IMG/VR virus record: IMGVR_UViG_3300010413_000018
Span: 1 to 64,000 of that record
Strand: one strand, 5' to 3'
Origin: a virus
DNA length: 64,000 bases
Numbering within the stretch: the stretch's first letter is position 1; every line of letters begins with the position of its first letter. The notes beneath the pieces were generated by a model. The model worked only from the letters and a program-made list of their open reading frames with translations, ran no database searches and had not been told where the DNA came from. Below, one piece after another: positions 6,080-12,607 of the stretch. The position numbers and the translations under genes are program-made.

Positions 6080-6318
6080 GGTGCTATCCCGACGTTCTTG
6101 AGCTTGGTCAGTATTTCTATCCACTGGTCAACGCTTAAAATCGGTCCTCCTCCGGCCCAAAACTGTACGCCTTCCGGTAGTAGCATCGTAAATGCCACGT
6201 GCCGTTCAGGCGTCAAATAGCCTGTGCCACGACATAAACCGCAGTACTTGTACTTAAATGTCCCTCCTCTACCAGTAAGGCAGGCCGGACACTGTATTAA
6301 TTCTCCTTTAGATTTCAT
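6076..6318 (-). CDS. ZR-family protein (ZR10)
   Basis: 80 aa. CPAC (10-13) and CGLC (26-29) followed by RGTG. HVAFTMLL stands in for AYxLL. The insert FWAGGGP is Gly-rich. The C-terminus LTKLKNVGIAP echoes ZR4, and in both cases the stop is overlapped by an ATGAAG start. Confidence 0.85.
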   Translation of the reverse strand: MKSKGELIQCPACLTGRGGTFKYKYCGLCRGTGYLTPERHVAFTMLLPEGVQFWAGGGPILSVDQWIEILTKLKNVGIAP

Positions 6319-6530
6319 TCGCCGATCACTTCCTTACGTAGCTTCTCCAACCGTTCTGCCATCGCCCAAACGTCGTACTCCTGTAAAGCTCGTTCAACAT
6401 CATCCTTAACCAACCAAAAAGCCGCGTTTAATGCTGGAGATACGTAACCGCGCCCTAAACACAGTTGACACGTGCCGATTGAAACGTACTGACAAAACTG
6501 CGCTGGGCACACTATCCGGCTCTTCCTCAC
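6315..6530 (-). CDS. ZR-family protein (ZR11), altered first knuckle
   Basis: 71 aa. The first knuckle is CPAQFC (8-13), with four residues between the cysteines instead of two. The second is normal, CQLC (21-24). AAFWLV follows, and the C-terminus is a charged helix LEKLRKEV. Metal binding may be changed or lost. Overlaps both neighbours by 4 nt. Confidence 0.8.
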   Translation of the reverse strand: MRKSRIVCPAQFCQYVSIGTCQLCLGRGYVSPALNAAFWLVKDDVERALQEYDVWAMAERLEKLRKEVIGE

Positions 6531-6808
6531 GTCTTCCTACCCTTCCTCAGTGCTACCAAGTCTTCATAATGCGCGAAGTAATCGTCGTCTTCTTCTTTTT
6601 GTGTTAACAGCACGTACGCGATTTTATCTTCTGGAGTCACCTTTTTAGTACCACAACAAAGTGGACAAGTAACGAATTTAAAATCCCAGCGTGGATTGGC
6701 TTTCCTAATTACTGTTTCTTCAGGAACGATTCCATAATATTCGTACGGTGCACAATATACCATGCCTTCATTAGAACAAAGCGGACATTTAACTTTTTTA
6801 GTACCCAT
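6527..6808 (-). CDS. ZR-family protein (ZR12), long linker
   Basis: 93 aa from the ATG at 6808; a longer form from 6847 would overlap ZR13 by 50 nt and has no better start site. CPLC (8-11), lone Cys19, CPLCC (48-52). The 36-residue linker is aromatic-rich (YEYYG, RWDFKF). IAYVLL follows. The C-terminus is acidic then basic (RKGRKT). Confidence 0.8.
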   Translation of the reverse strand: MGTKKVKCPLCSNEGMVYCAPYEYYGIVPEETVIRKANPRWDFKFVTCPLCCGTKKVTPEDKIAYVLLTQKEEDDDYFAHYEDLVALRKGRKT

Positions 6809-7085
6809 ACTTATCCCATAAGTGATCAACTTCAACATTGAACTCAAGCGCTTGATAGGTATGCAGACAGTCTGTTTCCAAGTCAGGATGCTTTAGATAC
6901 AGAGCCGCGCTCACCGGTTCAGGCAGTTTGCCCGTACCTTTACAAATTGGGCAAGGCTTTTGATTATAATGAACGCCAGGAACATCAGGTGGCACTACAA
7001 AGCCTGACTGAATCCAACATAAGCGATCCACCCATTTTACTCCTTCACATACGGGGCAAAGAATCCGTTTTACGCGCTTACTCAA
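6798..7085 (-). CDS. ZR-family protein (ZR13), TTG start
   Basis: 95 aa if started at TTG 7085, which follows AAAGAGG at good spacing and overlaps the stop of ZR14. An ATG-only reading would begin at 7160, deep inside ZR14. CPVC (10-13), Cys23, CPICKGTG (45-52), the last being a textbook DnaJ-type CxxCxGxG. SAALYL replaces AYxLL. Confidence 0.75.
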   Translation of the reverse strand: MSKRVKRILCPVCEGVKWVDRLCWIQSGFVVPPDVPGVHYNQKPCPICKGTGKLPEPVSAALYLKHPDLETDCLHTYQALEFNVEVDHLWDKYGY

Positions 7086-7383
7086 AATACCTCTTTCTTT
7101 GTTTTTTAGACAAACTAATCCCGTCTGGACTTTGCATCTTAAAGTAGCACCCATGATCAAAAAACTGATGAAACGGCATCTTTAGCCCATCGACTTGCGT
7201 TCTTATAGTCCATATTTCAGATACACTAACGCGCTCTACACTCAAACTGTCGCTAACAAGTAATAAGTACGCGGAAGCTAGTGCAGCCGATACTTTACGC
7301 TGCTGGCTACAAAGGAAGCACGTTCCTTTATGCTGCACATCTTTACAGCGCGGGCACGGTACCTTTTCATGATTTTTTATCAT
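7078..7383 (-). CDS. ZR-family protein (ZR14), extended C-terminus
   Basis: 101 aa. CPRC (10-13), CFLC (22-25), SAYLLL. About 35 residues more than the family norm follow the last helix, basic and aromatic, ending KKQRKRYFE. The extension overlaps ZR13's start region by only 8 nt, so it is not an overlap artefact. Confidence 0.8.
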   Translation of the reverse strand: MIKNHEKVPCPRCKDVQHKGTCFLCSQQRKVSAALASAYLLLVSDSLSVERVSVSEIWTIRTQVDGLKMPFHQFFDHGCYFKMQSPDGISLSKKQRKRYFE

Positions 7384-7585
7384 ATAATAAATCTATTTTC
7401 ATTTGGCTAACATCATCGATAGCCGGTGGAACGTCGGGCGTGTTCGCACACAATAGCGCGTAACCGATCATTATTATTTCCGGTATTGGCTTTCCGTGGC
7501 ACAGCCCACAGCCTTTCCACGCTGGAGTTTCTGGGCTTAAAATATGACACCCACAACGCGGGCATGTTAACGACGGATCGCTCAT
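7367..7585 (-). CDS. ZR-family protein (ZR15)
   Basis: 72 aa. CPRCGC (8-13), CGLC (26-29) then HGKPIPE. IGYALL follows. The linker holds a Trp (PAWKG). The C-terminal helix is QMKIDLLYDKKS. Overlaps ZR14 by 17 nt and the upstream non-ZR gene by 4 nt. Confidence 0.85.
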   Translation of the reverse strand: MSDPSLTCPRCGCHILSPETPAWKGCGLCHGKPIPEIIMIGYALLCANTPDVPPAIDDVSQMKIDLLYDKKS

Positions 7586-7770
7586 GAAGCCATCAGCTGA
7601 CGGTTAAACTCCACCGTTATTGGACCGCTGAACACTTCCCCACCGTCAGCATCGGTGCACACCATGTAGTCTTCCTCCGACACTGGGGCGATCTTCAGCT
7701 TTTCACCGTCAAACTCAATACGTACAAGGCGTCCGTCTTTTAGTTCGAGCGTTATTTTCGTCTCTTTCAT
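7582..7770 (-). CDS. Small non-ZR protein in the ZR chain
   Basis: 62 aa, not recognised and without cysteine pairs. It looks like a small beta-rich protein (ITLELKDGRLVRIEFDGEKL). TAGGAGTACCAA gives a good ribosome-binding site for the ATG at 7770. First gene of a minus-strand transcript ending in the ZR1-15 chain, back to back with the divergent lipoprotein gene at 7830. Confidence 0.8.
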   Translation of the reverse strand: MKETKITLELKDGRLVRIEFDGEKLKIAPVSEEDYMVCTDADGGEVFSGPITVEFNRQLMAS

Positions 7771-7799
7771 TTGGTACTCCTATGTAAAATTGCTACTAT
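7771..7799 (+). promoter_or_regulatory. Promoter for lipoprotein gene
   Basis: TTGGTA (7771-7776), 17-bp spacer, TACTAT (7794-7799) on the plus strand, about 30 bp before the lipoprotein start. Confidence 0.6.
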
Positions 7800-7829
7800 T
7801 TAGTTAATGCTCGGACGTTGGAGATTTGA

Positions 7830-8003
7830 ATGAAAAAAGTGATTTTCCTTTTGTTGGTCGCGGTTTCTTTACTAGGTAGCTGCTTGCTAATTGACTCAGA
7901 TATTGACGTCGACAGCGACATCACCATCAATAACGATCTTCCACCCAATAAACTAAATGTTGCTTTTGACGACGACGCTGGAGTAGATCCCGATCTGTTT
8001 TAG
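7830..8003 (+). CDS. Small predicted lipoprotein
   Basis: 57 aa: a short basic N-terminus MKK, hydrophobic core, then lipobox LLGSC with Cys18 as the predicted lipidated residue. The mature part is very acidic (repeated Asp) with PP. GGAG lies 7 nt before the ATG and a -35/-10 pair lies upstream. Likely exported and anchored in a membrane. Candidate roles are an outer-membrane spanin or a superinfection-exclusion protein; neither is shown. Its last 77 bases overlap the 3' end of ZR16 on the other strand. It is the only plus-strand gene within 3991-9909. Confidence 0.75.
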   Translation: MKKVIFLLLVAVSLLGSCLLIDSDIDVDSDITINNDLPPNKLNVAFDDDAGVDPDLF

Positions 8004-8250
8004 TGTAACCAGGCAACGGAATTCCCATTTCTTCCATAAACGCTTGCAAGTCCGGGCCAGTAGGTGCGCTCGCCCCAAGCTTTAGTGCAAACGCGGTCAC
8101 TACTGTTTGATCCAACTTTTTAGATCCACGGCACAACGGACACATATCACCTTTAAAAATACTTTTAGGGAATATGCGATAGTGGCCATCCGCTGTTGCC
8201 ATCAGTACAACTTCCCCTTTCCCACCACATAATGGACATTTTTCCATCAT
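7927..8250 (-). CDS. ZR-family protein (ZR16)
   Basis: 107 aa. CPLCGGKG (5-12) and CPLCRG (37-42), with a 28-residue linker. TAFALKL follows. The last 25 residues (QRRRQKQH and on) are antisense to the Asp-rich end of the lipoprotein gene, so this tail may be shaped by the overlap. Start overlaps ZR17's stop as ATGA. Confidence 0.8.
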   Translation of the reverse strand: MMEKCPLCGGKGEVVLMATADGHYRIFPKSIFKGDMCPLCRGSKKLDQTVVTAFALKLGASAPTGPDLQAFMEEMGIPLPGYTKTDRDLLQRRRQKQHLVYWVEDRY

Positions 8251-8396
8251 TTCTTTTTAGCTCCAAAGCGCTTAGCGATTCGTGTGAATTCGGTGTAATT
8301 CGGCAGCTTATCAACCGTGTCTACCAATATCAGGTAAGCGGCATGCAGAGCAGGCGTTACTTTTGATTTACCATTACAAATTGGACATGGCACCAA
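8247..8396 (-). CDS. Half ZR protein (ZR17), single CxxC
   Basis: 49 aa from TTG 8396 (GTG 8393 also possible). It keeps only one knuckle, CPICNGKSKV, then AAYLIL and the C-terminal helix. The codon chain up to the ZR18 stop has no second CxxC, so this looks like a ZR gene that has lost its first knuckle. Its stop is overlapped 4 nt by the ATG of ZR16, as between intact neighbours, which argues it is still translated. No clear ribosome-binding site. Confidence 0.6.
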   Translation of the reverse strand: MVPCPICNGKSKVTPALHAAYLILVDTVDKLPNYTEFTRIAKRFGAKKK

Positions 8397-8400
8397 CTCA

Positions 8401-8586
8401 TTATTTAAACATACTGACAAGTTCTCTAACCTGAGTTCCCGGTATTAAAGTTTTACGCTCATCTTCTAATAAAATGTACGCTGTACGCAATTCTTCAGAA
8501 ATCGGCTTACCTTTACATAATGCACACAACGCGTCTCTTCTCGGTGCGTAGCAGCCACAGCGCGGGCACGGTTTTTCATTCGCCAT
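8401..8586 (-). CDS. ZR-family protein (ZR18), near-minimal
   Basis: 61 aa, the shortest complete member. CPRCGC (7-12), CALCKGKPIS (21-30), LRTAYILL, then VRELVSMF. Because it has little else, it is a good core template for the family. Overlaps ZR19 by 11 nt. Confidence 0.85.
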   Translation of the reverse strand: MANEKPCPRCGCYAPRRDALCALCKGKPISEELRTAYILLEDERKTLIPGTQVRELVSMFK

Positions 8587-8890
8587 TATACTCGTCTTCT
8601 CCTACGTCAATGCGTAGTTGCTGTAAGTTAAAAAACAAGTCTGAGTACCTACGCCACCTTAGATCTCTATCAATCTGATCGACGACCAACAAATAAGCCG
8701 CGTTGAGTTCTTTGGATATCGCTTTGCCGTGGCATAACAAGCAACCCACCTCAATCTTACCGCATGTAGGGCACCCGCCGTACTTTAATAATTGCAGTTG
8801 CGGCTTAATAGGCAAACCGTGACAAAACGGGCACTCATTGATCAATACTTTATAAATAGTTTTACAATATGGACATCGAATAACGCGCAT
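8576..8890 (-). CDS. Double ZR protein (ZR19), four CxxC
   Basis: 104 aa with four knuckles: CPYC (6-9), CPFCHG (20-25), CPTC (40-43), CLLCHGKAIS (50-59). The first pair is followed by PIKPQLQLLK, a worn copy of the region before the AY helix; the second pair by AAYLLV. Best explained as an in-frame fusion of one truncated and one complete ZR unit. Shares a single base with the upstream gene. Confidence 0.85.
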   Translation of the reverse strand: MRVIRCPYCKTIYKVLINECPFCHGLPIKPQLQLLKYGGCPTCGKIEVGCLLCHGKAISKELNAAYLLVVDQIDRDLRWRRYSDLFFNLQQLRIDVGEDEYNGE

Positions 8891-9207
8891 TATTGAGTTG
8901 ATAAGTTTCTATTTCCTAGTTGTGCCAGCTCAAAGCGCTCTTTCCACTCTTCAAGCGAAATGAACGTTTCGCCATGAGTATCGTCCCATACGATCCACCC
9001 ACCGGCCATGTCTGACAGCCACTTCAAGGCTTCTAAGTCGCGCTCAGAAATCTGTCCTTGTCCGTAGTGAAACGGTGCCTCACGCAACATGGCGTACCAC
9101 AACGTGTACTCTAATCCCATCATCCATCCGGCGCAGTAGCACCGTTCGGAGATCTCACTCATGTACTTTGCTAATACAAACGCTTGAATGCTAAGTATAG
9201 GATGCAT
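8890..9207 (-). CDS. Phage hypothetical protein, Trp-rich
   Basis: 105 aa, not a ZR protein and not recognised. The N-terminal half is helical (CAGWMMGLEYTLWYAMLRE) with a Cys pair CYC. The middle has WLSDMAGGWIVWDD. AAGAAAGGAAATACC precedes the ATG. Leads the transcript into ZR19-16 with a one-base overlap (TAATG type). Confidence 0.8.
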   Translation of the reverse strand: MHPILSIQAFVLAKYMSEISERCYCAGWMMGLEYTLWYAMLREAPFHYGQGQISERDLEALKWLSDMAGGWIVWDDTHGETFISLEEWKERFELAQLGNRNLSTQ

Positions 9208-9244
9208 GGTATTTCCTTTCTTATTAAGTTAATGCCGTTCCAAA

Positions 9245-9469
9245 TTATTTTTGTACCTTATCTTGCGCTTTCAGCATTAAAATTAGGTCACGCGTCTCAA
9301 TGCCAGTCGGATGCGTATTCCCGTGCATAATCAAAAGGTACGCAGTTACGTAATACTCAGGAACCGGCACTCCACCGCACAATTGACACCAGGACGTGCC
9401 ATCAGCGCGTCTAATACCGCGCCCACGGCAACGCGGGCAGTTATAAGGCTCTAGTGTCGGTGTGCCCAT
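9245..9469 (-). CDS. ZR-family protein (ZR20)
   Basis: 74 aa. CPRCRGRG (11-18) and CQLCGG (28-33), linker with Trp. TAYLLI follows. The last helix LILMLKAQDK lacks the usual LR pair. Overlaps ZR21 by 29 nt. Confidence 0.85.
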   Translation of the reverse strand: MGTPTLEPYNCPRCRGRGIRRADGTSWCQLCGGVPVPEYYVTAYLLIMHGNTHPTGIETRDLILMLKAQDKVQK

Positions 9470-9656
9470 AGCGCTTTCTTAACTCTTCAATATGCTTAAC
9501 TTCGTTACACTCTAAGGCGCGCCCCCAGTAATCCGGGAATCCGTATAAACGATAAGCAGCAGCCAATTCAGTTGGAACGTAGCGCACTCCTGCGCACAGA
9601 TAACACGATCCTAAATACGTTCGACCGCAGTTACATCTAGGGCACCTTACATCCAT
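9441..9656 (-). CDS. ZR-family protein (ZR21)
   Basis: 71 aa. CPRCNC (5-10), CYLCAG (18-23), AAAYRLY, then an aromatic loop (GFPDYWG) and IEELRKRYG. First ZR gene of this minus-strand cluster; no strong promoter was identified in the 46 bp upstream. Confidence 0.85.
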   Translation of the reverse strand: MDVRCPRCNCGRTYLGSCYLCAGVRYVPTELAAAYRLYGFPDYWGRALECNEVKHIEELRKRYGHTDTRAL

Positions 9657-9702
9657 ATTAGGTGAATGGGCGACTGTAAAAGTTTTTGTAAACTTACGGC
9701 GC

Positions 9703-9909
9703 CTACCCAGTCGCGACGAGCTTCAGCGGCTCTTCCTGCTCTTCCGGGATGGGTTCCTTCTCCGGATCCGGATCAAAGTCATCGTCAAAGTTATCATCAT
9801 CCGAATCAAATTCCGCACAAATAGAGGCGCCGTCCGGTAAATGCACGGTTAAAACAGTCGGATGCAACGTACGAAAAAGCTTTATCAGTTCACGTAGTTC
9901 TTTCCGCAT
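9703..9909 (-). CDS. Small acidic protein
   Basis: 68 aa. A basic N-terminal helix (MRKELRELIKLFRTL) leads to a strand-like stretch and then a very acidic run (SDDDNFDDDFDPDPEKEPIPEEQEE is its composition, about residues 36-60). Not recognised; the tail could mimic nucleic acid or act as a linker. Divergent from the operon at 10045. Confidence 0.65.
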   Translation of the reverse strand: MRKELRELIKLFRTLHPTVLTVHLPDGASICAEFDSDDDNFDDDFDPDPEKEPIPEEQEEPLKLVATG

Positions 9910-9991
9910 ACAAGTATTGTGCCAGCTCGTATATTAATGATCAAGTTACTGGTTATTTTGATGTAAGTTACTGTAAGCATAATTATTTTAT

Positions 9992-10038
9992 TTGCAACGT
10001 TACTTTTTATTTGCAAACGTAACAAAATGAAGTATGCT
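9992..10038 (+). promoter_or_regulatory. Tandem-box promoter P1
   Basis: TTGCAA at 9992 and again at 10011 (19 bp apart, separated by ACGTTACTTTTTAT), then a 16-bp spacer and TATGCT (10033-10038). Start is predicted about 7 nt on, at the A of ATGGAC (10045). The proximal TTGCAA serves as -35; the distal box is extra and conserved in nine other promoters, so it may be an activator or operator site. Confidence 0.8.
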
Positions 10039-10044
10039 TTAAAT

Positions 10045-10368
10045 ATGGACAGCAACAAAGGAAATAAGATGGGAAACAGCGAAAAAACAACAATCAACAC
10101 CGTTTACTACACCGCTTACGCGTTTGCATCAACCCTAATCGCCGCCGTCGACGACAGAGACGCTGACTGGGATCTGGTTGACCAGACCGCAAAAGACACC
10201 GTAGCCGCGTGTGAAGAAGTTGTTCCTAGCCCAGCCCTTAGCCGCGCGCTCGACTACGCGGAAGCGATCGTGAACCGCGAAGCCAAAGCCACCTACGAAG
10301 CCATCAAAAACGTAGCCGGCCTTGACGACGCGCTTATGAGCGAGCTGTCCACCCTACTCTGCAACTAA
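10045..10368 (+). CDS. Phage hypothetical protein, paralogue of 19959
   Basis: 99 aa if started at ATG 10069 (AAAGGAAATAAG precedes it), or 107 aa from a leaderless ATG at 10045; both are in frame. An apparent ATG at 10027 lies inside the promoter and is rejected. Mostly helical and acidic. The segment VPSPALSRALDYAEAIVNRE matches LPGNALSNVLQIAESMTG of the protein at 19959, so the two are distant paralogues, each behind the same promoter type. Function unknown. Confidence 0.75.
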   Translation: MDSNKGNKMGNSEKTTINTVYYTAYAFASTLIAAVDDRDADWDLVDQTAKDTVAACEEVVPSPALSRALDYAEAIVNREAKATYEAIKNVAGLDDALMSELSTLLCN

Positions 10369-10381
10369 TAAAGGCTCAAAC

Positions 10382-10750
10382 ATGGACGAAAACACCAGAA
10401 ACAAAGTCGCGAAACTGCCTGTGTGGGCGCGCAACCTAATAAACCAGCTTGAAGTGGAAGTCGCTTGCTACCAGCACGAGATCGAAACCTTGAAGCAAGT
10501 AAAAACGTCGCGGATCTACTACGGTTTTGAAGCATCACAGCGTGGCATGATGCCGATCCCCGACGACGGTCCAGTCACCTTCATGATGGGTCAGCTAAAG
10601 CCAGAAAACGAGTTTTCGCGAATACGTATCAGCTACGATCGCGACGCGCTTGAACCGGACAAATGGCTGACTGTAAGCAGTGACCTCGGCGCCCTTCTGG
10701 TAAAGCCGTGGGCCAGCAACATGATCAAGATCAAGATCGAAGATCGGTAA
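10382..10750 (+). CDS. Conserved phage hypothetical protein
   Basis: 122 aa. Begins with a helical stretch LPVWARNLINQLEVEVACY followed by a predicted coiled coil, then a beta-rich domain (FSRIRISYDRDA, WLTVSSDLGALLVKPWASN). I recall similar proteins (LPxWAxxLIxxLE) in many phages, without a function. AAAGGCTCAAAC precedes the ATG. Its stop is followed directly by the ATG of ZR22. Confidence 0.8.
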   Translation: MDENTRNKVAKLPVWARNLINQLEVEVACYQHEIETLKQVKTSRIYYGFEASQRGMMPIPDDGPVTFMMGQLKPENEFSRIRISYDRDALEPDKWLTVSSDLGALLVKPWASNMIKIKIEDR

Positions 10751-11014
10751 ATGCCAAAGCAAGAAATGGTGATGTGCCCGCGATGCTACTTTTTTTGCGT
10801 GGCACCACCACGCCAAGGGGAAGAGTGTCATACTCAATGCGCGCTATGCGGTAATAAAAAGCAAGTTCCAGAAGATCTTGCTACCGCATACGCGCTAGTT
10901 GAAGACCACCTTCACGGCCACCCTACCACCAACGAAACGATCCGGCTAAAAAACGATTACTGGGGATGTGAATGGCGCCTAGAAATTGAACAGTCTAAAA
11001 ATCATCCCAAATAG
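10751..11014 (+). CDS. ZR-family protein (ZR22), plus strand
   Basis: 87 aa. CPRC (9-12) and CALC (30-33) with two spare cysteines (16, 26). KQVPEDLATAYALV is close to ZR9. Third gene of the P1 operon, immediately after the preceding stop. Its last 20 nt overlap the end of ZR23 coming from the other strand, so the two share a convergent junction without a terminator. Confidence 0.85.
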   Translation: MPKQEMVMCPRCYFFCVAPPRQGEECHTQCALCGNKKQVPEDLATAYALVEDHLHGHPTTNETIRLKNDYWGCEWRLEIEQSKNHPK

Positions 11015-11297
11015 ACTTATTTTTAACTAATCGGTACCACTTCGGTAAATCACGCGATAACCGTGCGGTTTCTTTATTGTTTTTCTCTCCGCTGTAAGTT
11101 TGGCGAACTTTCCGAGCTACGTCTTCATTCTTAAAACCTGACTTATCGTCACTGTCGTATAATAACCGATACGCGGTACTCATTTCTTCCGTAACCGATC
11201 GCGCTCCTTCGCATAACCGGCAGCCGTTAGGTCGGCGCCATGGGCTACCATGACACATCGGGCACGCTACGTTTTCTTTCTTACGCTTGGGCATCAT
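10995..11297 (-). CDS. ZR-family protein (ZR23), basic tail
   Basis: 100 aa. CPMCHGSPW (12-20), CRLCEG (26-31), STAYRLL. After the last helix a 30-residue Lys/Arg/Asn-rich extension follows (SGEKNNKETARLSRD). Overlaps ZR24 by 17 nt. Confidence 0.85.
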   Translation of the reverse strand: MMPKRKKENVACPMCHGSPWRRPNGCRLCEGARSVTEEMSTAYRLLYDSDDKSGFKNEDVARKVRQTYSGEKNNKETARLSRDLPKWYRLVKNKSIWDDF

Positions 11298-11514
11298 AAT
11301 CCTTTCTCAAGCTTAGTGCAGTTTCTCGCGAAACTGATTCTCCAACGTTCGAAATAAGCGCGTAAGCGGTTGCTAGATCTGAATTGACACTATTTGTCCC
11401 GTAGCATAAAACGCAGTCAGTAAACCCAAAATATCCGCCGTCAACGTCTACGCCACCACAGCGCGGACATTCCACCTTACTTAGATCGCCGTCGATTTTT
11501 CTGTCGCTGGGCAC
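11281..11514 (-). CDS. ZR-family protein (ZR24)
   Basis: 77 aa. CPRCGG (16-21) and CVLCYG (34-39); the linker is Gly/Asp/Phe-rich (GVDVDGGYFGFTD). NSDLATAYALI and SLRKDY follow. Overlaps ZR25 by 38 nt. Confidence 0.85.
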   Translation of the reverse strand: MPSDRKIDGDLSKVECPRCGGVDVDGGYFGFTDCVLCYGTNSVNSDLATAYALISNVGESVSRETALSLRKDYDAQA

Positions 11515-11716
11515 TAAAGTCCTTTTTCAACTGATAAATCTCGTTTGAAGATGGCGCCGTACCGTCTTCATGCTTCAAAAGTAAATACGCGGTTTCCAAG
11601 TTTTTTGAAACGTAGCCGCGCGTCCCACACAAAAAACACACGCACGTCTCGTTCCACGCGTTTTTCATACCGGCCGTACCGCCACAATGCGGGCAGTCTT
11701 TATGCTTCTTAGTCAT
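11477..11716 (-). CDS. ZR-family protein (ZR25)
   Basis: 79 aa. CPHCGGTAG (8-16), Cys25, CFLCGTRGYV (27-36), ETAYLLL. A basic tail (RQKNRRRSK) lies within the overlap with ZR24 and could reflect that overlap or nucleic-acid binding. Confidence 0.85.
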   Translation of the reverse strand: MTKKHKDCPHCGGTAGMKNAWNETCVCFLCGTRGYVSKNLETAYLLLKHEDGTAPSSNEIYQLKKDFSAQRQKNRRRSK

Positions 11717-11903
11717 AGCCTAAGTCTACCCTTACTTTTATTGTTTCTTCGATCGTTAACCAGCCACCGGTTGAAGCGTCAACTGTAAGCTTGTAAGCGG
11801 CAGCCAAATCTTCGGACACACGCCGCGTATTGGCGCACAACGAACACGGAACGCCGATCCCGTCGCAGCGCGGACACACTTCACTGTGGTCGTTGTTTAT
11901 CAT
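11709..11903 (-). CDS. ZR-family protein (ZR26)
   Basis: 64 aa from the ATG at 11903; starting at 11957 would add 18 residues that only retrace ZR27 in another frame. CPRCDGIG (10-17), CSLC (20-23), AAAYKL. Very short linker of six residues. Confidence 0.8.
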   Translation of the reverse strand: MINNDHSEVCPRCDGIGVPCSLCANTRRVSEDLAAAYKLTVDASTGGWLTIEETIKVRVDLGYD

Positions 11904-12159
11904 ACCCAAACAACCTGCGTAGCTCGCGCACTTCCCGCGCTTCCGGATGGGCCTCATCCTCTCCGATCAATAAAATATACGCTGTCTTCAGCTTTTCAGA
12001 GATCGGCTTACCCTCACACAGTGAACATTTACGGTACTGCCAGCCTTTTGGCCGCCACCCTTTCTCCGGACAGCGCGGGCACCCGTTTCTAATCCTTCCT
12101 TTGTTAACGCGTGGGGGGCGCCGTACGCGCCCCAAACCCCAGCCTCTAAGTCTTCGCAT
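11881..12159 (-). CDS. ZR-family protein (ZR27), Arg-rich N-terminus
   Basis: 92 aa. A strongly basic 25-residue N-terminus (RRLRGWGLGRVRRPPRVNKG), unlike other members, precedes CPRC (27-30) and CSLCEGKPIS (45-54). TAYILL and VRELRRLFGY follow; the C-terminal half closely resembles ZR18. The basic arm suggests RNA or DNA contact. Confidence 0.8.
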   Translation of the reverse strand: MRRLRGWGLGRVRRPPRVNKGRIRNGCPRCPEKGWRPKGWQYRKCSLCEGKPISEKLKTAYILLIGEDEAHPEAREVRELRRLFGYDKQRPQ

Positions 12160-12162
12160 GAT

Positions 12163-12495
12163 TTACCCGATCATCAACTCCGCGTAGTCCTCCAGCTCGC
12201 TAAGAACCTCCAAATAACCGGAAGAATGTCCTTCTTCCCACGCACGGTCAGCGGCTTTACGGCCGTTCTTGTGGTTTTCCAACCCACACGCGCGAATCGC
12301 TTCACATATGAACAACTCTTCAAGTCGCCTACTTTCCGCGCGGTACGCTCTATTCTTCTCCAAATACGCGTCACGAATATCTTTACGTTTCGCAGATTGC
12401 CGATCTGGCGCTTCCGGAAATGAAAGCTTGTTTTCAAACTCGCCGGCTTGAATACGCTCTTCTAACGCCTCTATTTTAACTCTATCTAGTGCCAT
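12163..12495 (-). CDS. Charged helical protein
   Basis: 110 aa from the ATG at 12495, preceded by AAGGAGAAAACA. All-helical, high in Arg/Glu/Lys, with a central YLEKNRAYRAESRRLEELF and a C-terminal helix ending in LSELEDYAELMIG. Not recognised. Begins the transcript into ZR27-23, driven by promoter P2. Confidence 0.75.
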   Translation of the reverse strand: MALDRVKIEALEERIQAGEFENKLSFPEAPDRQSAKRKDIRDAYLEKNRAYRAESRRLEELFICEAIRACGLENHKNGRKAADRAWEEGHSSGYLEVLSELEDYAELMIG

Positions 12496-12557
12496 TGTTT
12501 TCTCCTTATTGTTTGCAGTTACCACAAAATAAATCGGCTTTTCGCCTCACAGGTTTT

Positions 12558-12604
12558 AGTATAACTCATTTTGTTATGGTTGCAAATAAAAAGTAACGTT
12601 GCAA
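12558..12604 (-). promoter_or_regulatory. Tandem-box promoter P2
   Basis: Minus strand: TTGCAA (12604-12599), TTGCAA (12585-12580), 16-bp spacer, TATACT (12563-12558). The boxes are 19 bp apart as in P1. Here the leader is about 60 nt long before the AAGGAG site. Confidence 0.8.
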
Positions 12605-12607
12605 ACT

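Noticed and set aside
10027-10044. Apparent start codons giving N-termini MKYAL before several genes
   Set aside because: The same 18 bases recur in four loci as the -10 region TATGCT and its flanks; they are promoter, not coding sequence.
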